Shown one piece after another: positions 1 through 6,285 of a stretch of DNA of 64,000 nt; within the stretch, counting starts at the first letter, position 1; each line of letters opens with the position of its first letter. The DNA comes from Actinomyces sp. oral taxon 414 (lineage in GTDB: Bacteria; Actinomycetota; Actinomycetes; Actinomycetales; Actinomycetaceae), in assembly GCF_001278845.1 (NCBI RefSeq), contig NZ_CP012590.1, positions 930,001-994,000 of the forward strand, in the 5' to 3' direction. A program made the position numbers and the translations under genes. The notes beneath the pieces were generated by a model. That model was not told where the DNA came from, did no database searches, and saw nothing but the letters and a program-made list of their open reading frames with translations.

Positions 1-1
1 C

Positions 2-76
2 CACGCCCAGGGCCTCGGCCGGAAGGACGCCAACGCCGTCTACAAGACGGTCCGCGCGCGCGACGAGCGCCGCTGA
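2..76 (+). CDS. C-terminal end of an unidentified protein (partial)
   Basis: The window opens inside a reading frame whose last 24 codons read HAQGLGRKDANAVYKTVRAR and then DERR before a TGA. The fragment is basic and lacks a recognisable motif, so I assign no function. It lies on the same strand as dapA, 180 bp upstream. The frame is supported only by being open to the window edge and by its G/C-rich third positions. Confidence 0.4.
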   Translation, partial: HAQGLGRKDANAVYKTVRARDERR

Positions 77-132
77 CGCCGCGGGCGGGGCGTCGGAGCC
101 CGGGCGCCGTTGAGGCCGCGCCCGCACCGCAG

Positions 133-238
133 CCGCCCCGCCGGGCACACCGGGCCCGCAATCGGCCCGCCGTACCCGCCCCGCCGGGCGCACCGGGCCC
201 GCAATCGGCCCGCCGTACCCGCCCCGCCGGGCGCGCCG
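133..238. repeat. 43-bp tandem repeat upstream of dapA (about 2.4 copies)
   Basis: Units start at 133, 176 and 219, giving an exact 43-bp period. The first two units differ at one base in the visible core, and the third is truncated where the dapA promoter begins. Each unit holds a GGGCCCGCAATCGGCCCG core that can fold weakly. It may be a VNTR in the dapA 5' region. No coding frame is supported. Confidence 0.8.
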
Positions 239-244
239 CGCCGG

Positions 245-250
245 TAGGCT
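245..250 (+). promoter_or_regulatory. Putative -10 hexamer of dapA, leaderless arrangement
   Basis: TAGGCT ends exactly 6 nt before the dapA ATG, and there is no purine-rich Shine-Dalgarno sequence between them. The same TANNNT-N6-start spacing recurs before several other genes in the window, which supports a leaderless transcript. A -35 element is not obvious. Confidence 0.5.
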
Positions 251-256
251 GACTCC

Positions 257-1153
257 ATGAGCGCTCTCCCGACCCGTCCCTTCGGCTCCGTCGGAGTCGC
301 CATGGTCACCCCCTTCACCCCCGACGGCGCCATCGACGTCGAGGCGGCCCAGTCCCTGGCGGTCACCCTCATCGACGACGGGGCGGACATGATCCTGCTG
401 GCCGGCACCACCGGCGAGGCCCCCACCACCCACCTGCCGGAGAAGCAGACGCTCCTGCGGGAGGTCGGCGACGCCATCGGCGGGCGCGCCATGCTCGTGG
501 CCGGCGCCGGCTCCAACGACACCGCCCACGCCGTGCGCATCGGAGTGGGATCCCAGCAGGCCGGGGCGCAGGGCCTGCTCATCAACGCCCCCTACTACAA
601 CCGCCCCAGCGCCGAGGGTGTCTACCGCCACATCATGGCGGTCGTCGAGGCCACCGACCTGCCCGTCATGGTCTACGACATCCCCGGGCGCACCGGCGTG
701 AGGATCACCGACGACACCCTCGCCCGCCTGGCCGAGCACGAGCGGGTCCTGGCGGTCAAGGACGCCACCGGCGACGTCGAGCAGGCCTTCCGGCGCATGG
801 AGGCCACGGGCCTGGCGTACTACTCGGGCGACGACGGCCTCAACTTCGCCTTCCTGGCGCACGGGGCCAGCGGCGTCGTCTCCGTGGTCGCCCACGCCGA
901 CGCCCACTCCTGGCGGGAGATGATCACCGAGGTCGACGCCGGCGACCTGCCCGGCGCCCGAGCCGTGGCCCGGCGCATGCGACCCCTGGTGGCCGCCATA
1001 ATGGGCGGCGGGCAGGGGGCCGTCATGGCCAAGGAGGCGCTGCTGCTCCAGGGGCGCATCCCCGGCGCCGACGTGCGCCTGCCGCTCGTGCGCGCCGAGG
1101 CCGACGAGGTGGCGGCCCTGCGCGAGGTCCTGGCCGAGCTCGGCCTGCTGTGA
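257..1153 (+). CDS. dapA: 4-hydroxy-tetrahydrodipicolinate synthase
   Basis: DapA condenses pyruvate with aspartate semialdehyde, the first committed step of the diaminopimelate/lysine pathway in the cytoplasm. The 298-residue TIM-barrel protein has the usual family length. Visible hallmarks are the substrate-binding GTTGE loop (residues 50-54), the catalytic tyrosine in YDIPGRTG (Tyr140) and the Schiff-base lysine in VKDATGD (Lys168). The ATG at 257 is chosen because the barrel begins directly after it and a TAGGCT box sits 6 nt upstream. The gene appears monocistronic and is followed by a repeat-rich gene-free region that contains a duplicate of its own last 80 or so coding bases. Confidence 0.96.
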   Translation: MSALPTRPFGSVGVAMVTPFTPDGAIDVEAAQSLAVTLIDDGADMILLAGTTGEAPTTHLPEKQTLLREVGDAIGGRAMLVAGAGSNDTAHAVRIGVGSQQAGAQGLLINAPYYNRPSAEGVYRHIMAVVEATDLPVMVYDIPGRTGVRITDDTLARLAEHERVLAVKDATGDVEQAFRRMEATGLAYYSGDDGLNFAFLAHGASGVVSVVAHADAHSWREMITEVDAGDLPGARAVARRMRPLVAAIMGGGQGAVMAKEALLLQGRIPGADVRLPLVRAEADEVAALREVLAELGLL

Positions 1154-1273
1154 GGCGGGCGGCGGCCCCGCCCGCCGTCGGCCCGGACCCGGCTCGCCCA
1201 CGTCCTGGAAGGTTATTCTGGGGGTGTCTGTGTGGTGCTGGTGGGGCTCTTGTGGCGACTCGGGGCGGCGTCG

Positions 1274-1393
1274 TGTCCAAATCTGCCACAAAGGCGCTCC
1301 GGGCCGGGATCGGCCGCGAAGAAAAGCGCGGAATATCAACGATTCTTCTCGCGCGCTCCGGCTCAATACGGGTCTTTGTGGCAGATTTGGACA
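1274..1393. repeat. 120-bp hairpin element, family A, copy 1
   Basis: Arms at 1274-1295 and 1372-1393 are inverted repeats of 22 bp with one mismatch (core TCCAAATCTGCCACAAAG). The centre reads GGAATATCAACGATTC. Copies of the same 120-bp length lie at 2038-2157 (inverted) and 47871-47990. About 40 bp on the outer side is also shared with the third copy. Confidence 0.8.
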
Positions 1394-1609
1394 AACGGCG
1401 CCGCCGCGGGCCCCGGGCGGGGGCGTCACGGGCCGGCGCTCCCGCGGGCCCGACGGGGTCGCCCAGGCGAGCACCGGTCCCACAAGCCTCGCGAATCCCA
1501 CGGATCTCGCGGGCCCCACGGGTCCCGCGGGGGCGCCGCCCCTTGCACGCCATTATGCCGATCCCGCCCCTCGGACCACCGCCTCCGGACGAGAAGGACC
1601 CGATGACGA

Positions 1610-1715
1610 CGGGGGTTGACCCATGAGCACGGGGGTTGACCCGTGAGCACGGGGGTTGACCCATGAGCACGGGTGCTAAACCCTCGTTCTCATGGGTCAA
1701 CCCCCGTGCTCACGG
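1610..1715. repeat. Tandem 20-bp units followed by their inverse (27-bp perfect stem)
   Basis: The unit CCATGAGCACGGGGGTTGAC, with one variable base, repeats at a 20-bp period from about 1612 to 1670. The sequence then inverts: 1641-1667 is perfectly complementary to 1689-1715 with a 21-nt loop. The unit resembles the GAGAACGTCACTTAACCC unit of the next cluster. Its position between convergent genes would also suit a bidirectional terminator. Confidence 0.8.
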
Positions 1716-1754
1716 ACCGGAGGCGGCGCGGCGGCGGTCGCCGCGGTCCGTGAG

Positions 1755-1859
1755 ATCGCCGGGTAACCCTCGAGATCGTCACTTAACCGCCGAGAACGTC
1801 ACTTAACCCGCGAGAACGTACCTCTAGCAGACGTTCTCGCGGGTTAAGTGACGTTCTCG
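1755..1859. repeat. 20-bp-unit palindrome with invariant loop, copy 1
   Basis: Arms 1791-1819 and 1831-1859 are a perfect 29-bp inverted repeat around the 11-nt loop ACCTCTAGCAG. The left arm is preceded by two more diverged 20-bp units from 1755. The identical loop and flanking CGT/ACG occur in the related palindrome at 13022-13094, whose arms differ in sequence but still pair. Confidence 0.85.
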
Positions 1860-2037
1860 CGGATCGGGGCGCCTGCGTCGGCCCCGCGGAGGCGCTCGGG
1901 CGGGGCCAGCACGGTCGAACAGGGCACCCACCCGGTCCACGATCGCCCGCCTCGCCGGTGCCCGCGCCGGCGCCGACGCCATGAACCTCGCCGAGACGGA
2001 CGACCACACCCTCCCCGGCCGGTCCGCGGCGACGGGT

Positions 2038-2157
2038 TGTCCAAATCTGCCACAAAGGCCCCGATCGAGCCGGAACGTGCGAGAAGAATCGTTGATATTC
2101 CGCGCTTTTCTTCGCGGCCAATACCGGCCCGGGGCGCCTTTGTGGCAGATTTGGACA
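2038..2157. repeat. 120-bp hairpin element, family A, copy 2 (inverted)
   Basis: Arms 2038-2059 and 2136-2157 pair perfectly over 22 bp. The element is exactly 120 bp, like copies 1 and 3, and lies in the opposite orientation to copy 1. The central sequence on the minus strand is again GGAATATCAACGATTC. Confidence 0.8.
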
Positions 2158-2279
2158 CGTCCCCGCCCCGGGTCGCCACAGGAGCCTCACCAGCACCACG
2201 CAGACACCCCCAGAATAACCTTCCCGATGTGACCGCCCGCGGATCGCTCGAAAGGGTTCGGAAGGGGAGTGTGCGCCGC

Positions 2280-2381
2280 CGTGCGCCTGCCGCTCGTGCG
2301 CGCCGAGGCCGACGAGGTGGCGGCCCTGCGCGAGGTCCTGGCCGAGCTCGGCCTGCTGTGAGGCGCGCGGCGGCCCCGCCC
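2280..2381 (+). pseudogene. Duplicated 3' end of dapA (fragment)
   Basis: This 102-bp stretch matches 1072-1173, the last 27 codons of dapA with its TGA and the first 20 bp downstream, at a constant offset of 1208 bp and with a single mismatch after the stop codon. There is no start codon or upstream dapA sequence, so it is a non-functional fragment. Near-identity implies a recent event. Confidence 0.9.
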
Positions 2382-2416
2382 CGCTGGTCCGGCGCGTCGC
2401 GAGCGCGGGGAGGGGC

Positions 2417-4207
2417 TCAGTGCCCCTCCAGCATCTCGCGCACCTGGCGGCGCATCACCTTGCCGATCACCGAGCGCGGCATCTCGTCGATGATCTCCAG
2501 GCGCCGCGGCAGGGCGTAGTGCGGCAGGGAGCGCTCGGCGTGGGCGCGCACCGACTCCAGGGTGATGGCCCCGGGCGGCGTTCCAGCGGCCGGCACGACG
2601 GCGGCCACGACCGTCTCCCCGCGGGCGCCGGCGTCCATGCCGACGACGGCGACGTCGGCCACCCCGTCCATGTCCCGGATGGCCGCCTCCACCTGGGAGG
2701 GGTAGACGTTGAAGCCGCCGGTGAGGATGAGCTCGCGCCTGCGGTCGGCCATCCACAGGAAGGACTCCTCGCGGCGCACCATGTCCCCGGTGCGCAGCCA
2801 CCCGCCCGGCAGTATGGCGGCCGCCGTCGCCTCGGGGTCGCCCCAGTAGCCGGCGAAGACCTGCGGCCCGCGCACCAGCAGCTCGCCGGGCTCGCCGTCG
2901 GGCACCTCGACGTCCACGTCCACCGGCGCGCCCGCGCCCAGGGCGGTCTCCAGCGCCTCAGGATCGACGACGCGCACGTCCGTGGACGGGAAGGGCAGCC
3001 CCAGCGCCCCCAGGCGGCGCGTGGGCCCCATGGGGGTGCCGGCCACGATCGGGCTCGTCTCGGTCATCCCGTAGCCCTCGACGAAGAAGCCGCCCGTGAC
3101 CCGCTCCCACTCGGCCCCCACCGCCGGGGGCATGGGCGCCGCCCCGCACACCCCGAAGCGCAGGGAGCGCAGGTCCGTCCCCGCCTCCTGGGCCGCCCGC
3201 AGGATCCGCTCGAACATGACCGGCACGCCCACGAAGAAGGTCAGCGGCCGGCGCGTCTGGGCGCGCAGGACCTCGGCGACGTCGAACTTGGGCATCATCA
3301 CCTGGGTGGCGGCCTTCTGCACCGCGCAGAACAGGTTGAAGGTCAGCCCGAAGGCGTGGAAGAAGGGCAGCAGGGACAGGAAGTTCTCCCCGCCCTCGTG
3401 CAGCATGGGCACCCAGGCGATGGCCTGGTTGGCGTTGGCGCGCAGATTGGTGTGGGTGAGCATGGCGGCCTTGGGTGCGCCGGTGGTCCCCCCGGTGTGC
3501 AGCAGCACCGCCACGTCCCGCCCGCCCGGGCGGGGCCAGGAGGCCGGGATGGGCCGGGCGCGCGCCGCCTCCCGGTCCCATGAGCGCACGCCGGCCGGCA
3601 GGTGGGCGGCCCGCATGGAGTCCCGGGTCTGCCGGGCCCGCGCCACGGGCAGGCGCAGGGCGGCGCGCAGGTGCGCGGGCAGGGCCGCCGACAGGTCCAC
3701 CGAGAAGACCGTGCGCCCGCCCAGGGGGTCGACCGAGTCCGCCTCGGGGCCCGCGGCGCCCGCCTCGCGCGAGCGCGGGTCGACAATCAGGTCCACGCCC
3801 TTCTCCCAGGCGACGACGACGCGGCCCCCGTGGCGCTCGAGCTGGGCGCGCAGCTCCTCGGCGGGCGCCAGGGGGTTGTGCTCGGCGACGATCGCCCCCA
3901 GGCGCAGCGCGCCGTAGACGGCGACCACGTGCTGCGGGCAGTTGGGCATAATGAGAGCGACCCGGTCCCCGCGCCTGACCCCGGCGTCGTGCAGCAGCCT
4001 GGCCGCCCGCTCGGAGGCCTCCAGCAGCTGACGGTAGGTGGTGGTCGCCCCCAGGAAGTCGATGGCGACGCGGTCGGGGTAGAAGTGCGCGGCCGTCTCC
4101 AGCAGTTCGCCCAGCCCGGCGTCGGGCTCCTCGATGACGGCGGGGATGCCCGCTTGGTAGTGGGGGCGGTGGAACAGGGCGCAGTCCTCCACGTCCGGGG
4201 CGCTCAT
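2417..4207 (-). CDS. Long-chain fatty acid--CoA ligase (AMP-binding), paralogue 1
   Basis: A member of the ANL superfamily that should activate a carboxylic acid, probably a fatty acid, to its acyl-CoA via an acyl-adenylate. The 596-residue protein has the phosphate-binding loop TGGTTGAPK (about 238-246), the GYGMTETSP motif, the hinge region GGWLRTGD and a C-terminal catalytic lysine in PRSVIGKVMRRQ. The start at 4207 overlaps the stop of the upstream paralogue by 4 bp (ATGA on the minus strand), so translation is probably coupled. No membrane segment is evident. The chain length used cannot be read from the sequence. Confidence 0.9.
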   Translation of the reverse strand: MSAPDVEDCALFHRPHYQAGIPAVIEEPDAGLGELLETAAHFYPDRVAIDFLGATTTYRQLLEASERAARLLHDAGVRRGDRVALIMPNCPQHVVAVYGALRLGAIVAEHNPLAPAEELRAQLERHGGRVVVAWEKGVDLIVDPRSREAGAAGPEADSVDPLGGRTVFSVDLSAALPAHLRAALRLPVARARQTRDSMRAAHLPAGVRSWDREAARARPIPASWPRPGGRDVAVLLHTGGTTGAPKAAMLTHTNLRANANQAIAWVPMLHEGGENFLSLLPFFHAFGLTFNLFCAVQKAATQVMMPKFDVAEVLRAQTRRPLTFFVGVPVMFERILRAAQEAGTDLRSLRFGVCGAAPMPPAVGAEWERVTGGFFVEGYGMTETSPIVAGTPMGPTRRLGALGLPFPSTDVRVVDPEALETALGAGAPVDVDVEVPDGEPGELLVRGPQVFAGYWGDPEATAAAILPGGWLRTGDMVRREESFLWMADRRRELILTGGFNVYPSQVEAAIRDMDGVADVAVVGMDAGARGETVVAAVVPAAGTPPGAITLESVRAHAERSLPHYALPRRLEIIDEMPRSVIGKVMRRQVREMLEGH

Positions 4208-6144
4208 GCGCGCTCCTCCGGCTCGGCCGGGCCGTCCGGTCCGGGGCGCCCGGCGGGCTCGGCCGGGGCGTCCGACGGCGCCGACTCCGTCGGCCCCCGG
4301 CCCGGGGCGGCGGGCCGGGCGCCCCGGCGGCCCGAGGCCTCGCCGAGCCGCTCGACAATGGCCGTGGCCGCCGCCGTCGACGCCGCGGCGGCCGCGCTGG
4401 CGGCGTCAGCGGCGGCCTCGCGCGCGGCCAGGAGCTCCTCGCGCACCGCGCGGCGCAGCACCTTGCCGATCACCGAGCGCGGCATTTCGCTCAGAATGGC
4501 GATCTGGCGCGGCAGGGCGTAGTGGGCCAGGGTCTTCTCCGCCCACTCGCGCACCTGCTCCAAGGTGACGGTCTGGCCCTCCTTGGGCAGGATGGCGGCG
4601 ACGACGTTCTCATTGCCCGAGTCGCCGGGCAAGCCCACCACGGCCACGTCCTCGACTTGGGGCATGGAGCGCACGGCCGCCTCGACCTCGGTGGGGTAGA
4701 CGTTGAAACCCCCGGAGATAATGAGCTCCTTGCGGCGGTCGGCGATGACGTAGAAGCCGTCGTCCTCCTGGCGCACCAGGTCGCCGGTGCGCAGCCAGCC
4801 TCCGGGCAGCAGGACCGCCTCGGTCTCCTCGGGGTTCTTCCAGTAGCCGGGGAAGATCTGGGGGCCGCGGGCCAGCAGTTCGCCGACTTGCCCGGGCTCG
4901 ACCTGCACGTCGGGGTCGTCGGGGTCGACGACGCGCACGTCGGTGGACGGGAAGGGGATCCCCAGGGCGCCGGCCCGGCGCTCGGGGGAGATGGGGTTGC
5001 CCAGGATAATGGGGGAGGCCTCGGTCATGCCGTAGCCCTCGATAATGACGCCGCCGGTGGCCTCCTCCCACGCCTGGGCCACGGCGCGGGGGGTGGCGGC
5101 GGCGCCGCACACGGCGATCTTGCAGCTCGACAGGTCCGCGCCGGTGGCCGCGGCCCGGGTGACGATCCGGTCGAACATGACGGGCACGCCCGGGAAGAAG
5201 GTGGCGGGTCGGCGCTTCCAGGCGGCCAGCACCATGTCGGCGCCGAACTTGGGCAGGATCACCTGGGTGGCGGCCAGGCCCACGGCGCACAGGAGCGACA
5301 GGCTCAGCCCGAAGGCGTGGAAGAAGGGCAGGACGGCGTAGAAGGTCTCCTCGCCGGCCTCGCACACCTGCGAGGCCCACGCCAGGCTCATCTGCGCGTT
5401 GGCGCGCAGATTGGCGTGGGTCAGGCGCACGGCCTTGGGGGTGCCGGTGGTGCCGCCCGTGTAGAGCAGCACGGCGGTGTCGTCCACGCCGGGCAGGGGG
5501 TGGCCCGCGGGCAGCGGGGCGGCGACGGCGACGGCGTCGTCCCACGAGCTCACGCCGGCCGGGACCCGCCCGCGCAGCTCGGAGCGCCGGGAGCGGGCCG
5601 CGGCCACGGGCAGGCGCAGCGCCAGCCGGGAGGTCCACGGCAGGCCGCGCGACAGGTCCACGGCCAGGACCCGGTGGTTCTCACCCAGGCCGGCGGCGGC
5701 CAGGGAGCCGGTCGCCAGGGTGAGGCGGGCCAGCGACTTCTCCCAGGCGATCATGACGCGCCCGCCGTGGATGCCGATCTGCTCGCGGATCTGGGCGGCC
5801 GGGGCCAGCGGGTTGTGCTCGGCCACGATCGCCCCGATGCGCCAGGCGGCGTAGGCGATGACCACGTGCTGGGGGCAGTTGGGCAGGATGACGCCGACGA
5901 CGTCGCCGGGCCCCACGCCCAGGCGCCGCAGGGCCTGGGCGGCCCGGTCGACCTGCTGCGACAGCCGGGCGTAGGTGGTGGTGGCGCCCAGGAAGTCAAT
6001 GGCGACGCGGTCGGGGAAGCGGCGGGCGGCGTCGTCGAGCATGCGCGAGAGCGGCTCGGTGACGGGCGCAATGACCCCGGGCACGCCGGGCGCGTAGTGC
6101 GGGCGCTGATAGCGCGCGGAGCTGTCGGTAGTGGTCTCGGTCAT
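4204..6144 (-). CDS. Long-chain fatty acid--CoA ligase (AMP-binding), paralogue 2
   Basis: This paralogue resembles its downstream neighbour over its whole length: both start with an RPHY motif, contain PDRVAIDFLGATTTY and share the TGGTTG-PKA loop, GYGMTE and the terminal GKVLRR lysine motif. I chose the ATG at 6144 because a GAAGGAAG ribosome-binding site sits just upstream; an in-frame start 78 bp earlier has none. The 646-residue protein has about 70 extra C-terminal residues that are Ala-rich, then Pro/Gly/Glu-rich, and these are absent from the neighbour. It is the first gene of a two-gene operon with a palindrome in its upstream region. Confidence 0.9.
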   Translation of the reverse strand: MTETTTDSSARYQRPHYAPGVPGVIAPVTEPLSRMLDDAARRFPDRVAIDFLGATTTYARLSQQVDRAAQALRRLGVGPGDVVGVILPNCPQHVVIAYAAWRIGAIVAEHNPLAPAAQIREQIGIHGGRVMIAWEKSLARLTLATGSLAAAGLGENHRVLAVDLSRGLPWTSRLALRLPVAAARSRRSELRGRVPAGVSSWDDAVAVAAPLPAGHPLPGVDDTAVLLYTGGTTGTPKAVRLTHANLRANAQMSLAWASQVCEAGEETFYAVLPFFHAFGLSLSLLCAVGLAATQVILPKFGADMVLAAWKRRPATFFPGVPVMFDRIVTRAAATGADLSSCKIAVCGAAATPRAVAQAWEEATGGVIIEGYGMTEASPIILGNPISPERRAGALGIPFPSTDVRVVDPDDPDVQVEPGQVGELLARGPQIFPGYWKNPEETEAVLLPGGWLRTGDLVRQEDDGFYVIADRRKELIISGGFNVYPTEVEAAVRSMPQVEDVAVVGLPGDSGNENVVAAILPKEGQTVTLEQVREWAEKTLAHYALPRQIAILSEMPRSVIGKVLRRAVREELLAAREAAADAASAAAAASTAAATAIVERLGEASGRRGARPAAPGRGPTESAPSDAPAEPAGRPGPDGPAEPEERA

Positions 6145-6220
6145 CAAGGCTTCCTTCTCGGGCCCGCGGGTCCTGCGGGCGCGGGCGGGCGCGGACGGCG
6201 GTGCGCTCGCGGTCCTGCGC

Positions 6221-6237
6221 AACCGTAACCTACGGTT
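6221..6237. promoter_or_regulatory. Palindromic operator candidate upstream of the acyl-CoA ligase operon
   Basis: AACCGTAACCTACGGTT is a perfect 7-bp inverted repeat with a 3-bp spacer, followed by a further partial repeat CCGTAACC. It lies about 80 bp before the start of the ligase operon in an otherwise G/C-only stretch. TetR-type regulators of fatty-acid genes bind sites of this kind, but no cognate regulator is in the window. Confidence 0.5.
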
Positions 6238-6285
6238 CCGTAACCACGAAGCGCGCCGCGGCGCGGCGGGCGCCGCCCCGGCGCG

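Larger units (their letters stand above)
1207..2224. mobile_element. Putative 1018-bp non-autonomous element with 187-bp inverted ends
   Basis: The sequence beginning GGAAGGTTATTCTGGGGGTG at 1207 recurs inverted ending at 2224. The two arms stay collinear without gaps for 187 bp (1207-1393 against 2224-2038), and each ends inward with a 120-bp hairpin element. The interior (1394-2037) has palindromes but no transposase. The whole structure is bracketed by the two copies of the dapA 3' end, so its arrival and that duplication may be linked. No known transposon is recognised, so the mobile interpretation is inference. Confidence 0.45.
1154..2416. other. Gene-free repeat region between dapA and the acyl-CoA ligase operon
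   Basis: About 1.26 kb without a credible gene separates two convergent transcription units. It contains an inverted pair of 187-bp arms (1207-1393 and 2038-2224), two palindromic clusters built from 20-bp units (1610-1715 and 1755-1859) and a 102-bp duplicate of the dapA 3' end (2280-2381). Open frames here are explained by the GC-rich palindromes. The same repeat read in different copies would give non-conservative amino-acid changes, which argues against coding. Confidence 0.75.

Noticed and set aside
1274..1393. Integron attC site
   Set aside because: The hairpins lack the GTTRRRY/RYYYAAC core sites, and no integrase is nearby.
1274..1393. Retron non-coding RNA
   Set aside because: Inverted ends would fit, but no reverse transcriptase gene is present in the window, and the copies are dispersed.
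1150..2519. Several open frames of 60-220 codons on both strands in the dapA downstream region
   Set aside because: They arise from the GC-rich inverted repeats. Between copies of the repeat the implied protein changes are non-conservative while base pairing is kept, so coding is unlikely.
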